Positions 6,525 through 12,832 of a stretch of 12,832 nucleotides of DNA are shown here, piece by piece (positions within the stretch are counted from its first letter, which is position 1; the number at the start of each line of letters is the position of its first letter). This DNA comes from Bacillota bacterium (lineage in GTDB: Bacteria; Bacillota_I; Bacilli_A; RFN20; CAG-826), in the NCBI GenBank assembly GCA_003512585.1, contig DOQE01000132.1:1-12832 (forward strand), in the 5' to 3' direction. Both the position numbers and the translations under genes were made by a program. The notes under the pieces were generated by a model. The model was given only the letters and a program-made list of their open reading frames with translations, was not told the DNA's origin and did not search any database.

Positions 6525-7985
6525 CTAAAACGTTTTAGTGGTGTCGATTAATTTAGCGTTGCCAATAAAGTTCCTAACGGAAGAAGCGGCACTGATAGCG
6601 GATTCTTTTGAGGGATAAGTTTCTCCCATAACTAGCACAGCCCCATTTTCACTATAGACACGGAATTGATATCTATTTTGTTTATCTCTAGAAATAGACA
6701 TAGAACCTGCCATAACCTTATTTTTAATGTTTTCAATAGCTTTAGTTACGGCATTTTTTGATGAATAGGTAGTGGTGGAAAACAAAAGCACGCCATTAGA
6801 GGCCAGCAAACGCCCTTTCCATTTTTTGGTCTCTTCATCTATATATAATTCAATTTTGCCGTTGTTAGAAGGATTTATAGGAGGCAGGAAGACCTTCCAT
6901 TCCCTAACTTCATTTTCAGGAATGCCATCTAAATCAACCTCTTTATGAGCTTTATAGAATTTTGTAACTGAGCTTAAAGCGTTTTGGGCAGACAATAATG
7001 TTGGATAAATTTCTCCAGCCACCACAAGGCGAGAATCATTGGATGTATAGATTCTAAATTGAGAAAAGCCATTTTTATCGGTCACAATCTTTTTAGACCC
7101 ATCTTTTACATTTTTCCTTAAGGTTGCAATTCCATTATGCGCGCCTTCTCTAGTTTTATATGAAGAGGAGACCAATAAGATTTCGCCATTATTTGCTTTT
7201 AAACGATACTTATAAAAACCAGCCTCAGGGAATACTTCATATTTTCCCACTTGGCGATTATTCTTTTGTTTAGCTTCCGTTTCGGTAGAAGATTCTTCAT
7301 TTTTTTCTTTTGTAGAAGGCGTTTCAACAGCTAAAGGCTTCTTGTTTTCCTGCACTTTTTTAGAATTAACAACAGGCTTAGTTTCGCTTTTTTCTTCTTT
7401 GGTAGGAGTGTTATCAATTTTTTTCTCTTCATTTTCAGTAGGATTATCTATAGCTGGTTCAAGTGGTTCTTTTTCTTCTTCAACTTTTTCTTCCTTAACT
7501 TCATTCTTGCTAGAAGGAATTGCTTCACTCTTGCTAGAAGCAGCGAAAGCAAATCTAAAGGAGACAACCGCAAGGCAAAGCAAAACGGCGGCTAATGTAA
7601 GATATAAAATAGATGCCTCGGCTAAAGTTAAAGACGCAAGAATGCCGGTAAAGGCAAACAAAGAAGCAAGAAGAAAGCCTAATAATCCAACAAATATCTT
7701 TGCTCTTTTTCTTGCAAACATACCTATTAAGCCAACCAAGAAGCAAGCAATAAAAAGATAGCCCCAAATACTATCGATTAAGGCCACGGCCTTAAAAAGG
7801 CCTTCTGAATAGGAAGAATAATTAAAAGCAACTACATTCTTAAAATGAGAAAGCAATCCATTATTCTCTGCAAAAAAAGTGTCTTTACTTAAAATAATAA
7901 AAGTTACTTCAATAGATGACAAGACGATAATCAAGGCAAAAATCACCCACGTAATAATTGAAATTCTTTTCTCTTTTTGTTCCAT
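6525..7985 (-). CDS. Membrane-anchored protein with four DUF1508 (YegP-like) repeats
   Basis: This 486-residue protein has two parts. The first 150 residues carry four likely membrane helices (about 9-33, 73-91, 96-116, 124-148). ARKRAK between helices 2 and 3 marks the inside, so the C-terminal part is predicted cytoplasmic. A Glu/Lys/Thr-rich linker spans about 152-245. Four repeats of the DUF1508 type follow: about 249-292, 300-346, 377-425 and 436-476. Each has the pattern of F/Y-x-F/Y-R-h, an N-G turn, a strand, a Y-x-S/T step and an A-rich helix (for example YQFRVYSENG with ETYPSKESA in the last). Soluble YegP proteins have two such units, so this equals two YegP-like pairs separated by a lysine-rich insertion. 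The biochemical role of DUF1508 is not established. The start has AAGGG about 8 bases upstream. Confidence 0.88.
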   Translation of the reverse strand: MEQKEKRISIITWVIFALIIVLSSIEVTFIILSKDTFFAENNGLLSHFKNVVAFNYSSYSEGLFKAVALIDSIWGYLFIACFLVGLIGMFARKRAKIFVGLLGFLLASLFAFTGILASLTLAEASILYLTLAAVLLCLAVVSFRFAFAASSKSEAIPSSKNEVKEEKVEEEKEPLEPAIDNPTENEEKKIDNTPTKEEKSETKPVVNSKKVQENKKPLAVETPSTKEKNEESSTETEAKQKNNRQVGKYEVFPEAGFYKYRLKANNGEILLVSSSYKTREGAHNGIATLRKNVKDGSKKIVTDKNGFSQFRIYTSNDSRLVVAGEIYPTLLSAQNALSSVTKFYKAHKEVDLDGIPENEVREWKVFLPPINPSNNGKIELYIDEETKKWKGRLLASNGVLLFSTTTYSSKNAVTKAIENIKNKVMAGSMSISRDKQNRYQFRVYSENGAVLVMGETYPSKESAISAASSVRNFIGNAKLIDTTKTF

Positions 7986-8055
7986 AAAATTTTCCCTTCT
8001 TTTATGTAGACAATATTATTTTTCCCACTTTTATAAAATAAAACAATACATAAAA

Positions 8056-8085
8056 GTTTTTCATTCCTAGTCAAAAGTGAAAAAC
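8056..8085. repeat. Inverted repeat, possible operator
   Basis: GTTTTTCA (8056-8063) and TGAAAAAC (8078-8085) are exact inverse complements separated by 14 bases. It lies about 70 bases upstream of the DUF1508 protein start, with no T tract typical of a terminator. A regulator binding site is possible but unproven. Confidence 0.4.
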
Positions 8086-8230
8086 AAACTAAAATCAATA
8101 CACGTGTTAACTATTTTAAAAAATAGAAAAATTAAAATAATAAAAGCATCGATAAATAAATGGTTTTATACAAATCTTAGCAAAGTAATGCATACACGCC
8201 TAAGCTAATTCTATTTCTTTATATTAAGAG

Positions 8231-8262
8231 ATTTAAAAAGCCCATAAGATCTTCTTACGGGC
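8231..8262 (-). terminator. Rho-independent terminator of tldD-pmbA
   Basis: GCCCATAAGA (8240-8249) pairs with TCTTACGGGC (8253-8262). In the minus-strand RNA the single odd position becomes a G-U pair, giving a 10-bp stem with a 3-base loop, followed by TTTTTAAAT. It sits 8 bases after the pmbA stop. Confidence 0.87.
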
Positions 8263-8270
8263 CGATAAAT

Positions 8271-9593
8271 TTATTTTCCTCCGATGGAAAGCTTCTTTAT
8301 ATAAGCATCTCCAACTGAAATTGAAGAAGAATCAAGTTCATTTCTATTCGAAAATCCCTTTAAATCCTTAAACAAAGTAAGTAAATTGCCCGATATTGTA
8401 ATTAAATTTAATGGTTCTTCTATCGTCCCATTTCTAATCATATATCCTTCGGCTTGACAGGAAAAATTCCCAGAATTGGCATTCATCCCCGTTCCTAAGC
8501 CGGCAATTTCTGTAATATAGACGCCTTCTTTAATTGGCGAGATTAGCTCATCAAAACTTTGCCGTCCTGGCTTAACAAAAATATTGCCAAAATCTGTTCC
8601 TATTTTTGAGCCTTCCCAAACACCATTTCCAGTAGATACCGTTCCATCTTTAAAAGCAGTTTCCCTATTATAAAAATAAGATTTTAAAACACCATTTTTG
8701 ATAATAACCTTATTTTGGGTTGCCACACCTTCATCATCAAAATAAGAAAAGAAAACATTTTTAGCCAATGGTTTCTCCTCAATTGTTAATTTAGAGGAAG
8801 CTACTTTTTCATTTAATTTTCCTTCTAGAAAGGAAGAATGGCGTTGCACTTCATCCGCGATTGTAGATTGAAGGAAATAAGTTATTAAATCGGAGACAAT
8901 GGACTTATCTAAAACTGTTGGATATTTTCCGGAAACACAAGGCTCCCCATTAAATTTTGAAATAGTTTTCTTAACTATACTTTGAGCAAATTCTTTAGGG
9001 TTAAATTTAGAGATATCGTTTCCAAAATAGACATCATAATAAGTTTTGGTTTCGTTATTTTCCCTTGCAACCGCCCCACCAACAATGGTAGCAAAATTAT
9101 TCTTTTGACTTAGTTTTAAGCCAAATGAATTATAAAATTCACTACTTGTTTCCCTTTCAGAATAAGAAACCCCGTCGGCATCGCTAACACGCTTATCGGC
9201 TTTATATATTTCATCTTCAAATTCTTTTAATAAAGCTAGTTTCTTTTCTATTGGCATAGAAGAAAGTTCCTTATTAAAGACATTTCTTTTTTTGTATTTA
9301 GGCGACCCTTCGAATAGTCCTATCGTATTTTTCTTTTCTGAATATTTAGCAGTCAAGATTATTTGCTCGGTTAAAAATTCAAAGGCACCTTTGCCAAGTT
9401 TTTCAGTACGCCCATAACCGAATTTGCCCTCATAAATACCACAAGCTACCAAAGATTGGCTAGAAGATACTTTATAGTTATCTACTTCATGGTGAAATAG
9501 TTTTATTCCAATACTTGAGCTTTTAAAGACTTGAATTTGAGATTGAGTAATGCCTTTGCTTTTGGCTAATTCAAAAAATTTTTGGCAGTTCAT
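8271..9593 (-). CDS. pmbA: TldE/PmbA, non-catalytic partner of the TldD metalloprotease
   Basis: At 440 residues this is the usual PmbA/TldE length. TldE pairs with TldD to form a barrel-like heterodimer that degrades or matures small unfolded peptides in the cytosol. As expected for this subunit, the HExxxH zinc motif is absent. The C-terminal family region is clear: GLGTGMNANSGNFSCQAEGYMI then NLITISGNLLTLFKDL (about 366-412), ending in a strand with KKLSIGGK. The gene starts in an ATGA overlap with the tldD stop, and its GGAGG ribosome site (9603-9607, 9-base gap) is built into the Gly-Gly codons near the tldD end, so translation is likely coupled. In other bacteria the pair matures microcin B17 and related peptides or degrades CcdA. 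No such substrate gene is visible here. Confidence 0.95.
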   Translation of the reverse strand: MNCQKFFELAKSKGITQSQIQVFKSSSIGIKLFHHEVDNYKVSSSQSLVACGIYEGKFGYGRTEKLGKGAFEFLTEQIILTAKYSEKKNTIGLFEGSPKYKKRNVFNKELSSMPIEKKLALLKEFEDEIYKADKRVSDADGVSYSERETSSEFYNSFGLKLSQKNNFATIVGGAVARENNETKTYYDVYFGNDISKFNPKEFAQSIVKKTISKFNGEPCVSGKYPTVLDKSIVSDLITYFLQSTIADEVQRHSSFLEGKLNEKVASSKLTIEEKPLAKNVFFSYFDDEGVATQNKVIIKNGVLKSYFYNRETAFKDGTVSTGNGVWEGSKIGTDFGNIFVKPGRQSFDELISPIKEGVYITEIAGLGTGMNANSGNFSCQAEGYMIRNGTIEEPLNLITISGNLLTLFKDLKGFSNRNELDSSSISVGDAYIKKLSIGGK

Positions 9594-10999
9594 TCTAATT
9601 TGCCTCCGCGTCCCCCGACTGTAATTTCTTTAATTCTAATAGTAGGTTGGCCCACATTTACTGGCACAAGCCCAGATAAGGACCCGCACATCCCTTGCCC
9701 TAAAGCAACATCATTGCCTACGCGGTCGATATTCATCAATACTTCTTTTCCCGATCCAATTAAAGTACAGCCTTTTACTGGCTCACATATTTTCCCATCC
9801 CTAATAATATAGGCTTCGCTTGCAGAAAAATTAAATTCCCCAGTTGAAGGTTCAACCGAGCCTCCCCCAAAGTCCGCAACATAAATGCCTAACTTAGTAT
9901 CTTTAATAATGTCTTCGGGATTATCTTTTCCTTTTGCAATATAGGTATTAGACATTCTAGAAGTAGGGGCATACCTATAATTTTGCCTTCTAGAACAGCC
10001 ATTTGGTTCCATGTTAAGCCTTCTGCCATTTGCCTTATCTACTAAAAAGCCAACGCAAATGCCATCCTTAATTAGTTGATTATTTTGAGTAACATGCCCC
10101 TCAGAATCAATATTATTCGACCCCCATTCATTAGGTAAGGTTCCATCGTCATAAGCAGAAACGATATTAGAAGCGATTTGCTCGCCTATAGAATCAGAAA
10201 ACACAGATAAATGTTTAGCAGTGGCGGTTGCCTCTAAGGAATGACCGCAAGCCTCGTGGAAAATAACCCCTCCCCAGCCGTTTGTAATGACAACAGGATA
10301 CCTTCCGGAAGGACATTCTTTTGCATTTAACATCATTATGGCCTTTTCACCAATTTCCTTTGCTTTCTTTTTATAATCGAGAATATCCGTAAAATAATGC
10401 CAACCATCATATCTTCCAGGTCCTGAAAAACTAGTCTCTATAGAACCATTTTCTCCACTAGCGAGAGCCATCATGGTTAAGCGACCCCTCTCTTCGAAAT
10501 TTTCAAATTGCTTTGCTTCACTTGCTTCGGCTATGAACAATTCGATTTTCTTTCTATAGCTAGAGAAAGAATCGGCAATACGAACTAACTTTGGGGAAAC
10601 ACTTTTAGTAATTTCATAACATTGCTTTAAATAGGCGATTTTTTCTTCTGGTTTTACTTGGTCTAAATGATCAATAACTTTGTTAATAATTTTAACTTTT
10701 TCTTTCTTAATCGAGTCTACTTTTATTATTCTTTCGCCCTGAAAACTAGAGGATAACTTATTGGCTAAATCCAATAGGCTTTTCCTAGATAAATCAGACG
10801 TATACCCATAAACGGATGCAAAACCTTTTAAAATCCTTATCCCTGCTCCATAAGATAAAGTAGTGCCGACGCTTTCAACCTTGCCATTTTCTAATGAAAA
10901 GGCGGAAGAAAGAGTCTCTTCTAAATAAATTTCAGCATAATCGCCACCGGATGATAATGAAGCATTTAATACATCCAAGGCAATGGATTTAGATATCAT
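9590..10999 (-). CDS. tldD: TldD zinc metalloprotease
   Basis: This is the catalytic subunit of the TldD/TldE peptidase, 469 residues, normal length. The zinc motif is HEACGH: H248, E249 (catalytic base) and H253. The third ligand is C438 in GQGMCGSLSG. The surrounding family blocks are intact: the SYGAGIRI strand near 49-56, GRYPVVITNGWGGVIF before the motif, TSRMSNTYIAKG (346-357), and the C-terminal QPTIRIKEITVGG strand. A strong AGGAG sits 6 bases upstream of the ATG. A CACTT-TT-AAGTG palindrome lies just upstream of it (11015-11026). The stop is TGA, overlapping the pmbA ATG by 4 bases, which also shows that TGA is a stop codon here. tldD and pmbA form a two-gene operon ending at the terminator near 8240-8262. 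Confidence 0.97.
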   Translation of the reverse strand: MISKSIALDVLNASLSSGGDYAEIYLEETLSSAFSLENGKVESVGTTLSYGAGIRILKGFASVYGYTSDLSRKSLLDLANKLSSSFQGERIIKVDSIKKEKVKIINKVIDHLDQVKPEEKIAYLKQCYEITKSVSPKLVRIADSFSSYRKKIELFIAEASEAKQFENFEERGRLTMMALASGENGSIETSFSGPGRYDGWHYFTDILDYKKKAKEIGEKAIMMLNAKECPSGRYPVVITNGWGGVIFHEACGHSLEATATAKHLSVFSDSIGEQIASNIVSAYDDGTLPNEWGSNNIDSEGHVTQNNQLIKDGICVGFLVDKANGRRLNMEPNGCSRRQNYRYAPTSRMSNTYIAKGKDNPEDIIKDTKLGIYVADFGGGSVEPSTGEFNFSASEAYIIRDGKICEPVKGCTLIGSGKEVLMNIDRVGNDVALGQGMCGSLSGLVPVNVGQPTIRIKEITVGGRGGKLE

Positions 11000-11014
11000 G
11001 AATTACTCCTCACT

Positions 11015-11026
11015 CACTTTTAAGTG
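11015..11026. repeat. Short palindrome in the tldD leader
   Basis: CACTT and AAGTG face each other across TT, immediately upstream of the tldD ribosome binding site (ACTCCT at 11005-11010 on the + strand). It could be an operator or a small mRNA hairpin. At this length it may also be chance. Confidence 0.3.
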
Positions 11027-11192
11027 CGTTTAATAGTGTATCTTTAAAATCAATAACTACAATAAATTTATAAATGGTTTTTCTTAATATAAGTAAGTCA
11101 AATTCAAACAAAAGAACTATTAGAAATAAAGCTTCACATTAGTTAAACCAATTTAAATGACTTTTTTTATTTATCAACGAGGAAAATTAATG

Positions 11193-11221
11193 TTGAAGGA
11201 AATAGCAAATTCGTGTATCTT
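11193..11221 (+). promoter_or_regulatory. Candidate rpmE promoter
   Basis: TTGAAG (11193-11198), a 17-base spacer and TATCTT (11216-11221) match the sigma-A consensus at four of six positions each. Transcription would begin near 11228, so the mRNA would start just before the leader hairpin. Confidence 0.5.
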
Positions 11222-11228
11222 ATCTACC

Positions 11229-11270
11229 GAACTCTCTGTGTGGCAACTTGCCATACGGCGAAAGGAGTAA
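11229..11270 (+). ncRNA. Structured rpmE 5' leader, candidate L31 autoregulatory element
   Basis: Bases 11236-11245 can pair with 11249-11258 around a 3-base ACT loop, giving a 10-bp stem with two G-U pairs. The stem ends 2 bases before the AAAGGAG ribosome binding site. Ribosomal-protein L31 leaders that bind L31 are known in several bacterial groups, and this position fits that role. I cannot match it to a known covariance model by eye. Confidence 0.5.
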
Positions 11271-11276
11271 ATGGAC

Positions 11277-11495
11277 ATGAAAAAAGAAATCCATCCGGAC
11301 TATCACAAGTGCACCGTTACCTGCACTACCTGCGGTTCCACATTTGAAACTGGTTCTACCTTAGACGAAATCAAGGTCGATACCTGCTCAAATTGCCACC
11401 CATTCTATACCGGAAAGCAACGTTTTGTCGCTAACGACGGAAGAATCGATCGTTTCAACAAAAAACTTGCCAAGTCTAATCAAAACAAGAAATAA
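11277..11495 (+). CDS. rpmE: Ribosomal protein bL31, zinc-binding type
   Basis: This is a small protein of the 50S subunit that bridges to the 30S head; 72 residues. The four zinc cysteines of the C+ (RpmE1) type are present: C16 and C19, then C37 and C40 in CSNC. The family block HPFYTGKQR (41-49) and a basic tail follow. ATGs occur at both 11271 and 11277. The AAAGGAG ends at 11267, leaving only 3 bases to the first but 9 to the second, and L31 proteins normally start MKK-x-IHP, so the second is chosen. A zinc-free RpmE2 paralogue, if the genome has one, is not in this window. A terminator follows and then metG. Confidence 0.96.
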   Translation: MKKEIHPDYHKCTVTCTTCGSTFETGSTLDEIKVDTCSNCHPFYTGKQRFVANDGRIDRFNKKLAKSNQNKK

Positions 11496-11521
11496 ACAAT
11501 ATTGTTTATAAATGGTAAAAT

Positions 11522-11551
11522 AACCGCGCATAAAAACGCGGTTTTATTTTT
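11522..11551 (+). terminator. Rho-independent terminator between rpmE and metG
   Basis: AACCGCG (11522-11528) pairs with CGCGGTT (11537-11543) around an eight-base loop, followed by TTATTTTT. It begins 26 bases after the rpmE stop and ends only 13 bases before the metG ATG. There is no room for a separate metG promoter downstream of it. Confidence 0.85.
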
Positions 11552-11564
11552 CGAGGTTAAAATT

Positions 11565-12832
11565 ATGTCAAATAAAAAGTTTTATATTACTACCCCAATA
11601 TATTATCCAAGTGCCTCCCCGCATTTAGGACACGCTTATTGCACAACCATGTGCGACATCATAGCTAGAGGAAAAAGACTAAGGGGATTTGACACTTATT
11701 TTTTAACCGGCACCGATGAACATGGCGAAAAAATTGAGAAGAATGCCAAAGCAAAAGGAGTCACTCCGCAACAGTTTGTCGATGAAGTGGCAACTAGATT
11801 TAAAGATCTATGGAAAGCCATGTATATCTCAAACGACGATTTTATAAGAACTACCGATAAAAGGCATGTTGAAACCGTTACAAAGATCTTTTCTCGTTTG
11901 TTAAAACAAGACGATATCTATCTTTCCTCTTATACTGGTTGGTATTGCGTCCATGAAGAAACATACTGGACCGAAACTCAAGTCGGGGAAGAACATCTAT
12001 GCCCTGAATGCCATAGGCCAGTAGAGAAAAAAGATGAACCGGCTTATTTTTATAGATGCCAAAAATATGTTGATTCTTTGCTAAAGTATTACGAAGAAAA
12101 CCCAAAGTTCATAACCCCGGAAAATAGAAAAAACGAAATGGTTAATACTTTCATTAAGCCCGGGTTACAAGATTTATGTGTCTCTAGAACTTCCTTTACT
12201 TGGGGAATACCAGTAAAGGAAAATCCAAAACATGTCATTTATGTCTGGCTAGATGCCTTAACAAATTACATTACGGCCCTAGGGTATTTGCAAGACGACG
12301 ATTCAAAATTTAAAAAATACTGGGAAGATGAAAACTGCGAAATAGTTCACGTTATCGGGGCCGATATAACTAGGTTCCACACGATTTATTGGCCAATGTT
12401 TCTTGAATCTTTAAATTTAAGGAAACCAAATAGGATATTTGTTCATGGTTTATTAATGATGAAAGATGGGAAAATGTCTAAATCAAAAGGCAATACAATA
12501 TCCGCCTACCCATTAATTGAAAGATACGGAGTAGATGCGGTTAGGTATTACATGGCCCTAGAAATTCCTTTTGGTATGGATGGGGTATTTACTCCTGAAC
12601 AATTTGTCATGAGGATAAACCAAGATTTAGCCAACAATTTAGGCAATTTATTAAATAGAACCGTTTCAATGATTAATAAATATTTTAATGGCATTATTCC
12701 TTCCTTTAAATCTAGCATAACCCCACTAGATCAAGAATTAGAAGAAATGGTGAAGTCTACCATCAATAAATATGAAACTCTTTCCGATGATTTAAAAGTA
12801 ACCGAAGCCTATACCGAAGTCATGAATCTAGT
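11565..12832 (+). CDS. metG: Methionyl-tRNA synthetase (partial, 3' end outside the window)
   Basis: This class I synthetase charges tRNA(Met) with methionine in the cytosol. 422 codons are present, and the anticodon-binding and any C-terminal domain are cut off. The HIGH motif is HLGH (20-23), followed by YFLTGTDEHGEKI (45-57). The connective-peptide zinc region has C128 and a CPEC pair (C146, C149), but the position expected for the second ligand of the first pair is E131, with H130 beside it (CVHE). The SRTSFTWGIPV segment, the YVWLDAL helix and RFHTIYWP follow. The KMSKS motif is intact at 303-307 in GKMSKSKGN. The ATG at 11565 has GAGG (11553-11556) 8 bases upstream. Its mRNA probably comes from read-through of the rpmE terminator or from a promoter inside rpmE. 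No T-box-like leader fits in the 69-base gap. Confidence 0.97.
   Translation, partial: MSNKKFYITTPIYYPSASPHLGHAYCTTMCDIIARGKRLRGFDTYFLTGTDEHGEKIEKNAKAKGVTPQQFVDEVATRFKDLWKAMYISNDDFIRTTDKRHVETVTKIFSRLLKQDDIYLSSYTGWYCVHEETYWTETQVGEEHLCPECHRPVEKKDEPAYFYRCQKYVDSLLKYYEENPKFITPENRKNEMVNTFIKPGLQDLCVSRTSFTWGIPVKENPKHVIYVWLDALTNYITALGYLQDDDSKFKKYWEDENCEIVHVIGADITRFHTIYWPMFLESLNLRKPNRIFVHGLLMMKDGKMSKSKGNTISAYPLIERYGVDAVRYYMALEIPFGMDGVFTPEQFVMRINQDLANNLGNLLNRTVSMINKYFNGIIPSFKSSITPLDQELEEMVKSTINKYETLSDDLKVTEAYTEVMNL

Larger units (their letters stand above)
7986..8270. other. AT-rich intergenic region upstream of the DUF1508 gene
   Basis: This stretch holds the ribosome binding site of the DUF1508 gene at its left end and the pmbA terminator at its right end. 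Between them are an 8-bp inverted repeat (8056-8085), an ACACGTGT palindrome (8100-8107) and an A/T palindrome CTATTTT-AA-AAAATAG near 8112-8127. I find no convincing -35/-10 pair, no ORF with a start signal and no tRNA-like fold. Confidence 0.6.

Noticed and set aside
7342..8070. Plus- and minus-strand open frames overlapping the DUF1508 gene
   Set aside because: These are out-of-frame shadows of low-complexity coding sequence. The real frame shows repeats and a ribosome site.
8271..10999. A peptide-antibiotic (RiPP) cluster around tldD-pmbA
   Set aside because: No cyclodehydratase, transporter or convincing precursor is nearby. The pair is widespread as a housekeeping peptidase.
11000..11270. 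A tRNA, riboswitch or T-box in the tldD-rpmE divergent region
   Set aside because: No cloverleaf or T-box signature can be drawn. Only the small rpmE leader hairpin and a short palindrome near tldD stand out.
11878..12105. A minus-strand open frame inside metG
   Set aside because: It overlaps well-conserved MetRS sequence and has no ribosome site or recognisable product.

Overview
The window is AT-rich DNA with the gene style of a low-GC Bacillota lineage. A HrcA/CIRCE-type groESL operon, a zinc-type L31, a tldD-pmbA pair, a Gram-positive-style lipoprotein and strong AGGAGG-like ribosome binding sites all fit this. TGA is used as a stop (tldD ends in ATGA overlapping the next start), and tryptophans in the recognised genes are TGG. 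The code is therefore table 11 and not that of Mycoplasma or Spiroplasma. An uncultured Bacilli or Erysipelotrichia-like (RF39-type) bacterium is my best guess, but that placement is inference.

Layout. At the left edge the tail of an unidentified gene overlaps the start of a secreted lipoprotein gene (97-1440, + strand). This converges on groEL, and the two are separated by back-to-back terminators. From 1549 to 10999 everything is on the minus strand: groES-groEL, ybaK (Cys-tRNA(Pro) deacylase), a small four-helix membrane protein, a PIN-domain protein with long Lys-rich linkers, a four-helix membrane protein carrying four DUF1508 (YegP-like) repeats, then the tldD-pmbA protease pair. Most of these units have their own rho-independent terminator. 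Divergent from tldD, on the + strand, are rpmE (L31) with a structured leader and, after an intrinsic terminator, metG (methionyl-tRNA synthetase), which runs off the right edge.

How they work together. Most of the window is housekeeping: protein folding (GroES/EL), translation fidelity (YbaK), translation (L31, MetRS) and peptide processing (TldD/TldE). The groESL control region is very compact. The CIRCE operator contains the ybaK stop codon and overlaps a perfect -35 hexamer, so HrcA binding would directly block the promoter. The least understood part is 4070-7985, three probably lineage-specific proteins: a 4-TM protein, a PIN nuclease-like protein with a duplicated helical module, and a membrane-tethered DUF1508 protein. 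I see no CRISPR array, transposase, phage gene, tRNA or rRNA.
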